The notes under the pieces are model-generated. The model saw only the letters and a program-made list of their open reading frames with translations, searched no databases and was not told the origin of the DNA. Made by a program: the position numbers and the translations under genes. Below are positions 17,797 to 26,965 of a stretch of DNA of 64,000 bases, one piece after another. Location of the stretch: the NCBI RefSeq assembly GCF_000478585.1, contig NZ_ARWI01000001.1, positions 1,674,001 through 1,738,000 on the forward strand, given 5' to 3'. Positions within the stretch are counted from its first letter, which is position 1. Each line of letters begins with the position of its first letter. This DNA is from Thiomicrorhabdus sp. Kp2 (lineage in GTDB: Bacteria; Pseudomonadota; Gammaproteobacteria; Thiomicrospirales; Thiomicrospiraceae).

Positions 17797-19038
17797 TTAA
17801 ACTTGTCGTAACGCTTCAACAGGATTGAGTTTTGAAGCTTTCCATGCGGGTTGCAGGCTCGCTAAAATGGCCGCTAAAATAACCGTGCCTGATGCAAATA
17901 GTGCATCACTTATCGTCAGGACAGGATAGAGTACCAGGCCTGTTTGGCGACCAAAGGCAAAACTGATTTCGGCTTGTTGTAAGCCAAAAATAATCAGTAA
18001 ACTAATAAGAATGCCCAAAACTGCACCAACAATGCCTAATAATAAACCCTCTGTTAAAAACAGCGCTAAGATGGTTCTGGGTTGCGTGCCCATAGCGGCC
18101 AAGGTGCCAATTTCGCGAACACGTTCATATACCGCCATAATCATGACATTCATCACACTAATTAAAACGATGGCAACCAACATGATTTTGATAAACAGAG
18201 TCATTAAATCAATCATTTTTGCAATATTGGCAAAGGGTGAAAGCTTGTCCCAACTGTGGATTTCAAAAGCGGGTTTATCCATTTGATTTTTCATCTGTCC
18301 TAGGGTTTCTTGCAAGGCTTTTTGGGCGGGTTTTTCCAGTTCAGCCGATTTTAATCGAATCGCTATCTCGCTGATTTCGTTGTCTTCAATGCGCAGTAAT
18401 TCACGAGCGTCGTCTATATGAATATAACCATCACGCCCGCCTGGACCAGACAGACCTTCTAAGATGCCGTGAACAACAAAGTTAATGCCATTGACTGAAC
18501 CATCTCGGTTGGTGGCGACAAGCACCACAGGGTCGCCCACTTTAACCTTGAGCCCTTTGGCAATCAGTTCAGGTATTAATAGCTTGCCCCGTTCAATTAG
18601 GGTTTGAGGTTGTTCACCAAGAATACGTTGTGACAACTCTGGACAAGCGGCTATCTCTTTTTCAGGGATAACGCCATTTAAACGAATACTGGTGGTTTCT
18701 GAAAAGTTACTGAACATGGCACCTAGTTTAATGCGCGGAGACCAAGCTTCTACTTGTGGCATTTGGGCTAGTTGTTGTTCGGCTTTTTCAACCATTTTAG
18801 GTTTCATATTAAGGGTGAGAGGTAGGCTGTCAATGGAGGATACATAGCCTTTTTTGTGGATTTGTAAATGTCCCATCATCGAGTCGGTAATTTGACCAAC
18901 CATCATCGCTTTAAATGATCCAGAGGTACTGACAAATAACAGCATGGCTACCACACCCAGCGTAATTAGTATGGTGGTTAAAAGGGTACGACGTTGATAA
19001 CGTAATAAGTTACGGCTGGCAATGCGTAGAATTTTCAT
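17797..19038 (-). CDS. FtsX/LolE-type ABC transporter permease
   Basis: MacB/FtsX-family permease of 413 aa. It has an N-terminal membrane helix (residues about 20-42), a large periplasmic domain, then three C-terminal helices (about 270-400), ending LNPVEALRQV, the typical FtsX-family tail. Its ATG overlaps the stop of the ATPase gene (TAATG), which implies stoichiometric translation. The substrate is unknown; the LolA-like and barrel genes downstream point to envelope lipid or lipoprotein traffic. Confidence 0.85.
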   Translation of the reverse strand: MKILRIASRNLLRYQRRTLLTTILITLGVVAMLLFVSTSGSFKAMMVGQITDSMMGHLQIHKKGYVSSIDSLPLTLNMKPKMVEKAEQQLAQMPQVEAWSPRIKLGAMFSNFSETTSIRLNGVIPEKEIAACPELSQRILGEQPQTLIERGKLLIPELIAKGLKVKVGDPVVLVATNRDGSVNGINFVVHGILEGLSGPGGRDGYIHIDDARELLRIEDNEISEIAIRLKSAELEKPAQKALQETLGQMKNQMDKPAFEIHSWDKLSPFANIAKMIDLMTLFIKIMLVAIVLISVMNVMIMAVYERVREIGTLAAMGTQPRTILALFLTEGLLLGIVGAVLGILISLLIIFGLQQAEISFAFGRQTGLVLYPVLTISDALFASGTVILAAILASLQPAWKASKLNPVEALRQV

Positions 19039-19739
19039 TAGGCTTGCCCTCCCTGAATATGTTGTGAGAGCTTTCCATCCTCAAGCGTAAACAAAACTTC
19101 TGCGGCATCCATGATTTTGGTGTCATGGGTGGAGAAAATAAACGTGGTATTGAATTCATCGCGCATCTGTTTCATTAAATCAATAATACGAAATGCGGTG
19201 TCGTGGTCTAAATTGGCGGTGGGTTCATCGGCCAAAATCAACTTGGCTTTAGAGGCTAAAGCACGCGCCACGGCAACACGTTGCTTTTGACCACCAGAAA
19301 GTTGGTGCGGAAACTTATTGGCTTGGTCACTAATGCCTACGGCTTCCATGAGTGTATTTACACGTTGTTGCCGTTCATTAGTGGGCCAGTTTTGTACCAT
19401 TAAAAGAGGGTATTCGATGTTTTCGGCCACCGTTAAAACAGGTATCAAATTGAAGTCTTGAAAAATAAACCCCACGGTTTCGCCACGGAATTTAGCCGCT
19501 TGTTGGCGATTTAAACGGCTAATATCAACGCCATCCACTTTAAGAGTACCATCTGTAGGTTTGTCTAAACAACCAATCATATTCAGAAGTGTGCTTTTGC
19601 CGCTACCTGAAGGCCCAACAAAGGAGACAAAAGCCCCGCTATGAATGACAAAATCGACACCTTGAATGGCATTGACGGTTTCGCCACCCATTGCATAAGA
19701 TTTAGTCAAATTTAATGCTTCAACCAGCTTCATACACAT
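19038..19739 (-). CDS. LolD/MacB-type ABC transporter ATPase
   Basis: ABC ATPase of 233 aa: Walker A GPSGSGKST, Q-loop FQDFNLIP, signature LSGGQKQRVAVARAL, Walker B LILADEPTANLD and switch His in FSTHD. It powers the FtsX-type permease encoded immediately after it. It is the first gene of a four-gene operon read on the minus strand. The sequence places it in the LolD/MacB/FtsE group. No assignment to a specific cargo is possible. Confidence 0.9.
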   Translation of the reverse strand: MCMKLVEALNLTKSYAMGGETVNAIQGVDFVIHSGAFVSFVGPSGSGKSTLLNMIGCLDKPTDGTLKVDGVDISRLNRQQAAKFRGETVGFIFQDFNLIPVLTVAENIEYPLLMVQNWPTNERQQRVNTLMEAVGISDQANKFPHQLSGGQKQRVAVARALASKAKLILADEPTANLDHDTAFRIIDLMKQMRDEFNTTFIFSTHDTKIMDAAEVLFTLEDGKLSQHIQGGQA

Positions 19740-19885
19740 TCCTTTTGCACAATGGTTTTTTTTACGTATTTTAAAAAGACTTTAACACAAAAAAGAGAGC
19801 TGGCTTAAATGATAAATTTAATTTTTTTGTGAATTTAACTCGGTATAACCTAAGGCAAAATAAGAAAATCCTTTATAATGAACAA

Positions 19886-20410
19886 ATGTATAAAGAAAGT
19901 ATATTTTTAGTAGGTCCTATGGGGGCTGGAAAGTCCACCGTAGGCAAATTATTAGCCGAAAAGTTGCACTACAGTTTTGTCGACAGCGATCATGAGATTG
20001 AGGCTCGAACGGGCGCGACGATTCCGATGATTTTTGATATTGAGGGTGAGACGGGTTTTCGAACTCGAGAAGCCGCGATGATTGATGAATTATCGGAGCG
20101 TTCAGAAGTGGTATTGGCAACAGGTGGCGGTGCGGTTGAAACGGAAAGTAATCGACAGCATTTGCGTTCCCGTGGATTTGTGGTCTATTTAAAGTCTCCC
20201 GTTGAGTCTTTAATTCAACGTACCAAACATGATCGTAATCGCCCCTTGTTGCAAACAGAGAACCCTGCACAAGTGTTAAGAGATTTGATGAAACGTCGTG
20301 AACCCTGGTATTTAGAGATGGCCGATTTGGTGATTGAAACACAGCAAGTACCCGTGCACCGTGTGGTCAAACAAATTATCGATTGTTTAGAATCTGAGCA
20401 GATCGTTTAG
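19886..20410 (+). CDS. aroK: Shikimate kinase
   Basis: Phosphorylates shikimate at the 3-hydroxyl in the chorismate pathway. It is about 174 aa from the ATG at 19886: [20 protein letters not shown] (Walker A), [15 protein letters not shown] (shikimate-binding DxD), [10 protein letters not shown] and LATGGGAVE. An in-frame GTG at 19829 would add 19 unusual residues, so I chose 19886, which fits the family. A TATAAT lies only 6 nt before this ATG and there is no ribosome site, so the mRNA may be nearly leaderless. aroB follows, as in most gammaproteobacteria. Confidence 0.93.
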   Translation: MYKESIFLVGPMGAGKSTVGKLLAEKLHYSFVDSDHEIEARTGATIPMIFDIEGETGFRTREAAMIDELSERSEVVLATGGGAVETESNRQHLRSRGFVVYLKSPVESLIQRTKHDRNRPLLQTENPAQVLRDLMKRREPWYLEMADLVIETQQVPVHRVVKQIIDCLESEQIV

Positions 20411-20445
20411 CTTAGTCAACAGAATAAAAAGTAAGAGAAAACAGC

Positions 20446-21528
20446 GTGAAAACATTAAAGGTTGAATTAGGGGATAGAAGTTATCCTATTTTTATTGGTC
20501 AAGGCTTAATGGGTAATGCCGAGTTGGTTAAGCCCTATGTGAAAGGCCAACAAGTCTTAATTGTCACCAATACCACAGTGGCGCCACTCTATTTAGAGGC
20601 TTGTAAAAAAGCCTTTGCTGACTTTAATGTTCAATCAGTGGTGTTGCCTGATGGTGAAGAGTATAAAAACCTAGAAACCTTAAACTTGGTGTTTGATAAG
20701 TTGATTGGTGAACGTTTTGATCGTAGTTGCACTTTGATTGCGTTAGGTGGTGGAGTGATTGGCGATATGACGGGGTTTGCCGCGGCCGCTTTTCAGCGAG
20801 GTGTGAACTTTATTCAAATGCCAACCACCTTGCTTTCTCAAGTAGATTCATCGGTAGGTGGCAAAACAGGTGTGAATCATCCATTAGGCAAAAATATGAT
20901 TGGGGCATTTCATCAGCCAGAGTGTGTGGTGATTGATACCGAAACCTTAAATACCTTAGAAGATCGCCAGCTCTCGGCAGGCCTGGCAGAAGTGATTAAA
21001 TACGGTTTGATTCAAGATTTAGAATTTTTTGAGTGGCTAGAAGCCAATATTGAAAAGCTGCTTAATCGTGAACCAGAAGCATTGTCATACGCCATTGAAC
21101 GTTCTTGCCAAGATAAAGCCGATATTGTGGCTAAGGATGAAAAAGAAGCTGGGCTTCGAGCATTATTCAATTTAGGTCACACCTTTGGTCACGCGATTGA
21201 AGCGGGTATGGGTTATGGCAACTGGTTACATGGTGAGGGCGTGAGCGCTGGCTCTATGCAAGCGGTTTATATGTCTAAGTTATTAGGCAATCTTACCCAA
21301 GCTGACCAAGAGCGAATTCAAGCGATTTTTGAGCGTGCTAAATTACCTGTGGTTCCGCCATCGGTTGAAGAGATGAGTAATGAAAAGTATTTAGGCCTAA
21401 TGGCGGGTGATAAAAAAGTACAAGCAGGTACTATCCGTTTAGTTTTACTTAAAACCATTGGTCAAGCCTATGTAACGGGTGATTATCCCCAAGCCGTTTT
21501 AGAGCAAACGCTTACTGAGTGGCGTTAA
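20446..21528 (+). CDS. aroB: 3-dehydroquinate synthase
   Basis: Second enzyme of the shikimate pathway, NAD- and metal-dependent, 360 aa. Family blocks are [67 protein letters not shown] and [11 protein letters not shown]. The start is GTG with a weak AAGAGA site. The gap to aroK is 35 nt. The SAGLAEV codons contain a CAGGCCTG core, though that protein segment is itself conserved. Confidence 0.95.
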   Translation: MKTLKVELGDRSYPIFIGQGLMGNAELVKPYVKGQQVLIVTNTTVAPLYLEACKKAFADFNVQSVVLPDGEEYKNLETLNLVFDKLIGERFDRSCTLIALGGGVIGDMTGFAAAAFQRGVNFIQMPTTLLSQVDSSVGGKTGVNHPLGKNMIGAFHQPECVVIDTETLNTLEDRQLSAGLAEVIKYGLIQDLEFFEWLEANIEKLLNREPEALSYAIERSCQDKADIVAKDEKEAGLRALFNLGHTFGHAIEAGMGYGNWLHGEGVSAGSMQAVYMSKLLGNLTQADQERIQAIFERAKLPVVPPSVEEMSNEKYLGLMAGDKKVQAGTIRLVLLKTIGQAYVTGDYPQAVLEQTLTEWR

Positions 21529-21566
21529 AACCGATTTAGCCTGTAACCATTTTTAGGAGTGTAAAG

Positions 21567-22463
21567 ATGACAAGTAAATATGCAAAGCAGTTTGATGTAG
21601 AAGGCGTTAAATTTACCACTCGAGATGGTGTTGAACTGATTCATATCGAAAACCAGTTTGCCAAGGCAACCATTACCACTTATGGCGCTACTGTATTAAG
21701 TTTTATTCCAATTGGACAACGAGATGTGTTGTGGGTAAGTGATACGGCTGTTTATGATGGAACCAAGCCAGTAAGAGGTGGTGTTCCAATTTGTTGGCCA
21801 TGGTTTGGGGCGGCAAATCAACCAGGCCTGCCAGCTCATGGCTTTGTGAGAAATATGGTTTGGCAAGTTGAAAAAGTAGGTAAGCTAGAAAATGGTGAAA
21901 CACGTATTTCATTAGTCTGTAAGTCAAACCAAGAGACGCTTAAAGTTTGGCCACACGAATTTGAACTCAAGCTTTGTGTGCAAGTTAATTCAAGCTTAAC
22001 TTTAACGCTAACTACCGTTAATTTGGGTGATGAGCCAGTAGAGATTACTGAAGCTTTGCATACTTATTTTGCGGTGGCCAATCCTATTGGGCTACCGATT
22101 AAAGGTTTAGAAAACAGTACGCACTTAGATAAGCTGATTGAGAATGCACCAGCAGAAGTTCAAAAAGAGGTGGTTGTGTTAAACCCCGCTAAAGATTCGG
22201 TATATTTAAATCAAGCGGGTGAAATCAGTATTGTGGATAGTGATAATTCACGTGAAATTATTATTGAAAAACGCAATTCACAATCGAGTGTGGTGTGGAA
22301 CCCTGGTCCTGAAATTGTAAAAGGATTTGCCGATATCGATGACCAGGCCTGGTTAGAATTTGCCTGTGTAGAAAGCGGTAATGTTTTAGATAATGTGATT
22401 ACGGTTCCCGCGCACTCTGAGCATTTATTAAGTGTCAAATACAGCGTAAAAACGACTTTATAG
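21567..22463 (+). CDS. D-hexose-6-phosphate mutarotase (YeaD family)
   Basis: Aldose-1-epimerase superfamily protein of 298 aa of the YeaD / hexose-6-phosphate mutarotase group, which equilibrates anomers of glucose-6-phosphate. Visible family features are PVRGGVPICWPWFG near residue 70, HGFVRNM, EALHTYFAVAN (His/Glu catalytic region) and VVWNPGPE near residue 250. It lies 38 nt after aroB on the same strand. Two palindrome copies are in the gene (21821 degenerate, 22342 exact, the latter encoding Gln-Ala-Trp). Confidence 0.87.
   Translation: MTSKYAKQFDVEGVKFTTRDGVELIHIENQFAKATITTYGATVLSFIPIGQRDVLWVSDTAVYDGTKPVRGGVPICWPWFGAANQPGLPAHGFVRNMVWQVEKVGKLENGETRISLVCKSNQETLKVWPHEFELKLCVQVNSSLTLTLTTVNLGDEPVEITEALHTYFAVANPIGLPIKGLENSTHLDKLIENAPAEVQKEVVVLNPAKDSVYLNQAGEISIVDSDNSREIIIEKRNSQSSVVWNPGPEIVKGFADIDDQAWLEFACVESGNVLDNVITVPAHSEHLLSVKYSVKTTL
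22342..22353. repeat. Iterated palindrome ACCAGGCCTGGT, exact
   Basis: Exact copy in the mutarotase gene, encoding Asp-Gln-Ala-Trp. Confidence 0.9.
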
Positions 22464-22514
22464 CTCCCGTATAGTAAGTGGTTTTAAATCACTTCATAAT
22501 CTGGTTTATCATTT

Positions 22515-22668
22515 GGGCACCTCGATTAACCCCCGCCCGAAGGGGCTTAGCCAAGTTCTCCAGCTTTGCGTTGTGAACGTTTGCAAGGTCTAGACATTGC
22601 TTCACGTTCACGCCTTGATCTGACAAGCTTGGCGTTGCCAGAATTCATTGGGGTTAATCGAGGTGCCC
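22515..22668. mobile_element. MITE-like 154-bp palindromic element
   Basis: The ends form a perfect 19-bp inverted repeat: GGGCACCTCGATTAACCCC at 22515-22533 and its complement at 22650-22668. The inner sequence is also an imperfect palindrome centred on TCTAGA near 22591 (matching GTGAACGT and GCCAAG blocks on each side). ATTT stands immediately on both sides, consistent with a 4-bp target duplication. It has no open frame of note and fills half of the 306-bp gap between the mutarotase and the next gene. The parental transposon family was not identified. Confidence 0.75.
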
Positions 22669-22703
22669 ATTTCTTAGCATCAACGAAGATGTATTGTTCT
22701 AAA

Positions 22704-22730
22704 CCTTGAAAAAACAGAACTTTTTCAAGG
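22704..22730. promoter_or_regulatory. Perfect hairpin upstream of the 22770 gene
   Basis: CCTTGAAAAA (22704-22713) and TTTTTCAAGG (22721-22730) form a perfect 10-bp stem with a 7-nt loop, 39 nt before the next ATG. It could be a 5' UTR hairpin, an operator or a weak terminator. The sequence alone does not decide. Confidence 0.5.
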
Positions 22731-22769
22731 TATTATTTTGTCCAAAAATTTATCATTTATGAGGTTTGC

Positions 22770-23306
22770 ATGCTTTCTTTAGAAGCTGGTAATAAAAATA
22801 ATTACATTGACGATTTATGTTTTATTCTTCCGTTAAAAACGCTAAGAACCACACCCAAGGTCTCTTTTTTTGCCATAGACGGTATTGTTGATGACTTATC
22901 GGGTGTTGACTTAGTGATGCATGAACCAGGCGGAAAAAGCCCTCTTATTGAGGGCGATGATACCTGGTATTGGTACATGCATACCGACCAAGAAGATAAA
23001 TTAGTGGTACATCAAGGAAGACGTTTGGTTCAGCTCTATTCAGTAAAACATGGCCAAGTTGAAAACTTTGAAGTAACGGCGGATGCTATCTATCACAACA
23101 GCCAAAAAATCTTTGATGGTGCGGCTATTTTAGGTTGGCCAGCCAAGGTTTTTCATCGAGTGCATTCACCAGAAGGGAGTCTCTCAACCAATTATGCGGC
23201 ACGTTTACCTGGTTTTGATATTGACACCAACTTTAATATTTATAAACTAGACACCCAAACAGGTCAATACCAAACAGCACGCTTAGGTGCGCTTGACCAA
23301 CCTTAA
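22770..23306 (+). CDS. Conserved hypothetical protein, possible cupin fold
   Basis: Soluble protein of 178 aa that I do not recognise. Its middle (WYWYMHTDQEDKLVVHQGRR, then VQLYS) has the look of a beta-rich cupin-type segment with His and Asp. A later HRVHSPEGSLSTNYAAR stretch would fit a second cupin motif. No signal peptide or membrane segment. It is preceded by a GAGG ribosome site and followed after 36 nt by tRNA-Arg. No function is proposed. Confidence 0.6.
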   Translation: MLSLEAGNKNNYIDDLCFILPLKTLRTTPKVSFFAIDGIVDDLSGVDLVMHEPGGKSPLIEGDDTWYWYMHTDQEDKLVVHQGRRLVQLYSVKHGQVENFEVTADAIYHNSQKIFDGAAILGWPAKVFHRVHSPEGSLSTNYAARLPGFDIDTNFNIYKLDTQTGQYQTARLGALDQP

Positions 23307-23342
23307 ATGACTCTAGGGCTTTTAAGGTAAAAATCAAACAAT

Positions 23343-23418
23343 GCGGCCATAGTTAAACTGGATATAACTGCCCCCTCCTAAGGGGCTGTTCGGGGTTCGA
23401 GTCCTCGTGGCTGTACCA
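23343..23418 (+). tRNA. tRNA-Arg (anticodon CCT)
   Basis: A 76-nt cloverleaf can be drawn by hand. The acceptor stem GCGGCCA / TGGCTGT contains two G-U pairs. The D arm is GTTA...TAAC, the anticodon stem is GCCCC / GGGGC around CTCCTAA (anticodon CCT), and the T arm is CGGGG-TTCGAGT-CCTCG. CCA is encoded at the end. The overall shape resembles E. coli tRNA-Arg(CCT). It reads AGG codons. It lies between the 22770 gene and the convergent lyase gene. Confidence 0.92.
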
Positions 23419-23422
23419 AATT

Positions 23423-24613
23423 CTATTGAGCAGGCAGTGAGTATATTGCCTGTCTTATCTGTTGCAAGGCTTTGTCTAAAGTGGGTTTGGGCACAGCGAG
23501 GTTGATGCGCATAAAGCCAGTTCCCGCCTTACTTTCTCCACCGAAATTTTCCCCATCATTTAAGCCAAGCTTGGCTTTATTGACTAACCAATCCTTAAGA
23601 TCCGTTTGATGGGTAAATAGTGCTCTAAAATCTAACCAAACTAGGTACGAGGCTTCTGGTCGCATAACTTTAACTTGAGGCAACTCTTTTTTTAAAAACT
23701 GCTCAAGCAGATCAATATTTTGTAGGAAGTGACTAAGCAGTTCATCTCGCCACTCCTTGCCTTGCTCAGTATAAGCAGCCGTCAAGGCGATTTGGCCAAA
23801 TAAGTTTACGCTATCAATCGCATTTTGTTGGCAAATTTGTAGATAATCCGCCTTGAGTTCTTTATTGGCAATAATGGCATAACCAATTTGCAATCCACCT
23901 AAATTAAAAGTCTTTCCTGGGGAGTTTAATGTGATGGTGATATTGGCAATCTTATCTGAGAGAGAGGCAATTGGAATGTGTTTATGCGGAGCATAAACCA
24001 TATCGGAATGTATCTCATCTGAAACAATGGTGACTTGGTGTTTAAGGCAAATATTGGCGAGTTGTTCTAGTTCGGTTCTTAGCCAAACACGCCCCGAGGG
24101 GTTTTGTGGATTGCAAAATAAAAAAAGTTTTACAGAGTTATCCACAACCGTTTTTTCAAATTCATCAAAGTCAATTTGATAGCGTCCATCAATCAAATTG
24201 AGCGGGGCTTCAACCAGTTTTCGGTCATTAATTTCGGGCGCTTTTAAAAACGGTGGATAAATCGGTGTTTGTACCAAAACTGAATCACCAGGCCTGGTAA
24301 AAGCTGAAACCGCCATAAAGAAGCCATTAGCCACATTATGAGTAAACAGTATTTGTGAGGTTTCTACAATGTAGTCATGTTGCGCCTGCCAACCAATAAT
24401 GGCTTGATACACGCCAGGAGGCGTAAGTGTATAACCTAATAAAGGGTGGTTTAAACGAGATTTAAGGACGTTCATTACAAATGGTGGGGTTGGCAAATCC
24501 ATATCTGCCACCCACATTGGGATGACATCGTTTGTGCCAAATAGAGCTTGGCGTAATTCATATTTTTCGGCATGAGTGCCAGCCCTAGAGATGGACTGAT
24601 TGAAGTTAAACAT
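23423..24613 (-). CDS. PLP-dependent C-S lyase of the MalY/PatB family, likely OvoB
   Basis: Fold-type I PLP enzyme of about 396 aa from the internal ATG at 24613; an upstream ATG at 24685 would add 24 residues unlike the family. MalY/PatB features are MWVADMDLPTPP, LFCNPQNPSGRVW, VSDEIHSDMVY and NSPGKTFNLGGLQ (PLP lysine). Such enzymes cleave cysteine C-S bonds. It lies directly downstream of ovoA, so its likely substrate is the histidyl-cysteine sulfoxide made by OvoA, giving 5-thiohistidine (the OvoB step). The family assignment is firm; the OvoB role is inference from context. Confidence 0.8.
   Translation of the reverse strand: MFNFNQSISRAGTHAEKYELRQALFGTNDVIPMWVADMDLPTPPFVMNVLKSRLNHPLLGYTLTPPGVYQAIIGWQAQHDYIVETSQILFTHNVANGFFMAVSAFTRPGDSVLVQTPIYPPFLKAPEINDRKLVEAPLNLIDGRYQIDFDEFEKTVVDNSVKLFLFCNPQNPSGRVWLRTELEQLANICLKHQVTIVSDEIHSDMVYAPHKHIPIASLSDKIANITITLNSPGKTFNLGGLQIGYAIIANKELKADYLQICQQNAIDSVNLFGQIALTAAYTEQGKEWRDELLSHFLQNIDLLEQFLKKELPQVKVMRPEASYLVWLDFRALFTHQTDLKDWLVNKAKLGLNDGENFGGESKAGTGFMRINLAVPKPTLDKALQQIRQAIYSLPAQ
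24287..24298. repeat. Iterated palindrome ACCAGGCCTGGT, exact
   Basis: Exact copy in the PLP lyase gene; on the minus strand it is read in a third frame, as Thr-Arg-Pro-Gly. Confidence 0.9.
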
Positions 24614-24698
24614 AATGGGTTCTTTTTCTGGTGCTAATTCATTAACGCACGTTGGTTGCGCGGTTGTATTTTTATAGCTTACCATTATTAAATACTAT

Positions 24699-26831
24699 TT
24701 ATGTAATTTTTTTCCATATTGTAAATTCAGACAGTGAATGTTGATATTTTCGCTGGGTTTCTCGAATCACAAAAGGCACGTCAAAAGGGGCTTTAACTCG
24801 AACGAAGTGTTTGTCTAGAATGGCGTGTAAACCTTCTAAAGTGGTGACATTCTCACCCGTTTTTTCATCTTTATAACCGCCTAACCAACGCGTTTTTTCG
24901 GTAAAATCTTCTAACCAGGTGTACGGAGAGCCAATCATTAAATAACCGTGGGAATTGATACGTTCATGGATCATGGTCAAAAATTTAGCGGGTTCATATA
25001 ATCGGTCAATCAGGTTAACCGCAACCACCATATCGTAATCGGTAAAATGGGGTTTAAGATTGCTGGCATCTTGTTGCATAAAGGTACAACGGTCTGCTTG
25101 TTCATGGAGGTTTAAGTTGACTAATGTTTGCGCTTTAAAGTCCATGATTTCGCCTTCTTGCGGGATGGTGTAGCGGATACTTCCTGTTTCTTGCAATTGG
25201 TTGGCAACTTGGATGAAACGAGCAGAGAAGTCCAGGCCTGTTACTTCATTAAAGTGTTTTGCTAACTCAAAACTTGCACGGCCAACTGAGCAGCCCAATT
25301 CGAGAACGCTTAAATGCTCTTTTTCATTAAACTCGGCATCATTTTTAATGGTATTGATAGCAATATTTGCATACGCTTTAGCAAAGTTTTCAACCGCAAA
25401 ATATTCATCCCCATAATGAAATTCGCAGTATTGAGAAACAGATTGATCGGTCTCATAGGTGGAAAACTCAGTCTGAACTTTAGCTTTTGATTCGATATAA
25501 CGAAAACCAGCGTGCTGGAAGAAATGACGGCGAAATGCGTAACGTGAATACCCATTGATTTCATTACCCGTTGAAATCCAACTGCCACCTGTAAAGAGGT
25601 TATGTTTGTTATCAAAAGTCGGCATGGTAAAGTCGTCATAGAGTGGGTGAACTTTAAATCCTTCGTAAGGGTAAATTGGGGTTTGAGTCCACTGCCAAAC
25701 ATTGCCCAAAACATCATAAAAATCGCCTGTTCTGTTTTCATCCACAGGGGTCGATGAGGCAAATTTTTGCAAATTAAAGTTGGCTTGTTCACGATAATTC
25801 AGTGCTTGACTATGCTCTCTTAAACGCAAGTACTCATCTTCGCTTGGTAGGCGAATAGGCAGGCCTGTCTGTTGGGCTTTCCATTGGCAAAAGGCGTGTG
25901 CTTCAAGCTGGTTAACTTCAACAGGCCAGTTCCAAGGCATGGGGATCTCTTCGGTCATGCATCGTAAATACCAGGCCTGGTCACTTTTTTTGACCCAAAA
26001 TGTGGGGTGTTTTACTGGGCTAAAAGTACGCCATTGATTGCCTTCATTATCCCAATATTCAGGTTTGTCATAGCCGCCATCTTCAACAAAAGCGAAATAC
26101 TCTTGGTTAGAGACTAAAAAAGCAGCCGCCTTAAAAGCGGAGACTTGAGCTTGATGTTGCCCATACTCATTATCCCAGCCATAGACTGGAGCGGGATCAT
26201 GGTGATTGATTAATACCTCGCCAGCAGGAACTTCACAAAGCTGGTTTTGTGGTGCTACGCCAGATTGGTCACAGATGGGAAACAGCTCATGAGATTGAAC
26301 TGAGCTAATGGGCAGTTGGCGAATGAGTACGGATGAGGTTTCTAAATGGATACGTTCATGCTCTATGCCCATTAAGATTGGCCACATTGGGCTATTCCAA
26401 TCAATAGGCAGTGTAAATTCAATATGGTCGATTAATTCATTTATTGCCGCTCGAACCTGGTTTCGATAAGTTCTAACTTCATCGGCTGTTGGCCAGTCAT
26501 AGTGGGTTTCATCTAAATCGTCCCAAGACATTTCATCTACGCCAATGGCGCACATAGACTCTATTTTGGGGTTAATACGATTGGGTAAAAGCTTGGCTAA
26601 AGCCAGTTTGTTGGTAAAAAAAGTGGCGGTATGACCAAAATAAAAAATCAGAGGATGGCGTAATGAACAAGGGCGTTCATAAAAAGCAGAATCGGATTTT
26701 AGCGTTAAAAACAGGGCTTCATAGGCATCGTAGGTGAGATTGAAATAAGATTTAATTTCTTGGCGTTTAGCTTCAATATCTCCCGTTAAAAGCTTGGGAG
26801 GTTGGGTAATTAAATCTTCTCTCGTTAACAT
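24699..26831 (-). CDS. ovoA: Ovothiol synthase OvoA (5-histidylcysteine sulfoxide synthase plus methyltransferase)
   Basis: Bifunctional enzyme of 710 aa. The N-terminal DinB-like domain carries the iron-binding HERIHLE (HxxxHxE, near residue 168). The middle formylglycine-synthase-like domain spans residues about 210-455 (GNVWQWTQTPIYPYEGF, FTGGSWISTGNEINGYSRYAFRRHFFQHAGFRY). The C-terminal SAM methyltransferase spans about 490-700 (VLELGCSVGRASFELA). OvoA joins cysteine to histidine C5 with oxygen, and the methyltransferase domain N-methylates the thiohistidine to ovothiol A. The product is an antioxidant, which suits an aerobic sulfur oxidiser. The lyase gene follows 13 nt after the stop (85 nt to its preferred start). 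Confidence 0.92.
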   Translation of the reverse strand: MLTREDLITQPPKLLTGDIEAKRQEIKSYFNLTYDAYEALFLTLKSDSAFYERPCSLRHPLIFYFGHTATFFTNKLALAKLLPNRINPKIESMCAIGVDEMSWDDLDETHYDWPTADEVRTYRNQVRAAINELIDHIEFTLPIDWNSPMWPILMGIEHERIHLETSSVLIRQLPISSVQSHELFPICDQSGVAPQNQLCEVPAGEVLINHHDPAPVYGWDNEYGQHQAQVSAFKAAAFLVSNQEYFAFVEDGGYDKPEYWDNEGNQWRTFSPVKHPTFWVKKSDQAWYLRCMTEEIPMPWNWPVEVNQLEAHAFCQWKAQQTGLPIRLPSEDEYLRLREHSQALNYREQANFNLQKFASSTPVDENRTGDFYDVLGNVWQWTQTPIYPYEGFKVHPLYDDFTMPTFDNKHNLFTGGSWISTGNEINGYSRYAFRRHFFQHAGFRYIESKAKVQTEFSTYETDQSVSQYCEFHYGDEYFAVENFAKAYANIAINTIKNDAEFNEKEHLSVLELGCSVGRASFELAKHFNEVTGLDFSARFIQVANQLQETGSIRYTIPQEGEIMDFKAQTLVNLNLHEQADRCTFMQQDASNLKPHFTDYDMVVAVNLIDRLYEPAKFLTMIHERINSHGYLMIGSPYTWLEDFTEKTRWLGGYKDEKTGENVTTLEGLHAILDKHFVRVKAPFDVPFVIRETQRKYQHSLSEFTIWKKIT
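25970..25981. repeat. Iterated palindrome ACCAGGCCTGGT, exact
   Basis: Exact copy in ovoA, encoding Asp-Gln-Ala-Trp on the minus strand. Confidence 0.9.
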
Positions 26832-26965
26832 TGTGATTGTCCAAATATGAATGAATAATCATCATTCTAAACAATACGAGAGGATACATCAAAGGTGATT
26901 TGTATCAATTTTATTAGATTTTGTATTAATTATGTAACGGTTAAGTATAGCTTATGGGGTTTTAT

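Noticed and set aside
20978-20985. CAGGCCTG in aroB and in rdgB (5853-5860) as evidence for the palindrome family
   Set aside because: The encoded protein segments (SAGLAEV, GRPG) are conserved in these families, so the copies may be constrained by protein sequence; I count them only in the 8-mer total.
22515-22668. Structured region before the 22770 gene as a riboswitch or tRNA-like RNA
   Set aside because: The perfect terminal repeats and ATTT flanks fit a transposable element better; no tRNA cloverleaf or known riboswitch core is present.
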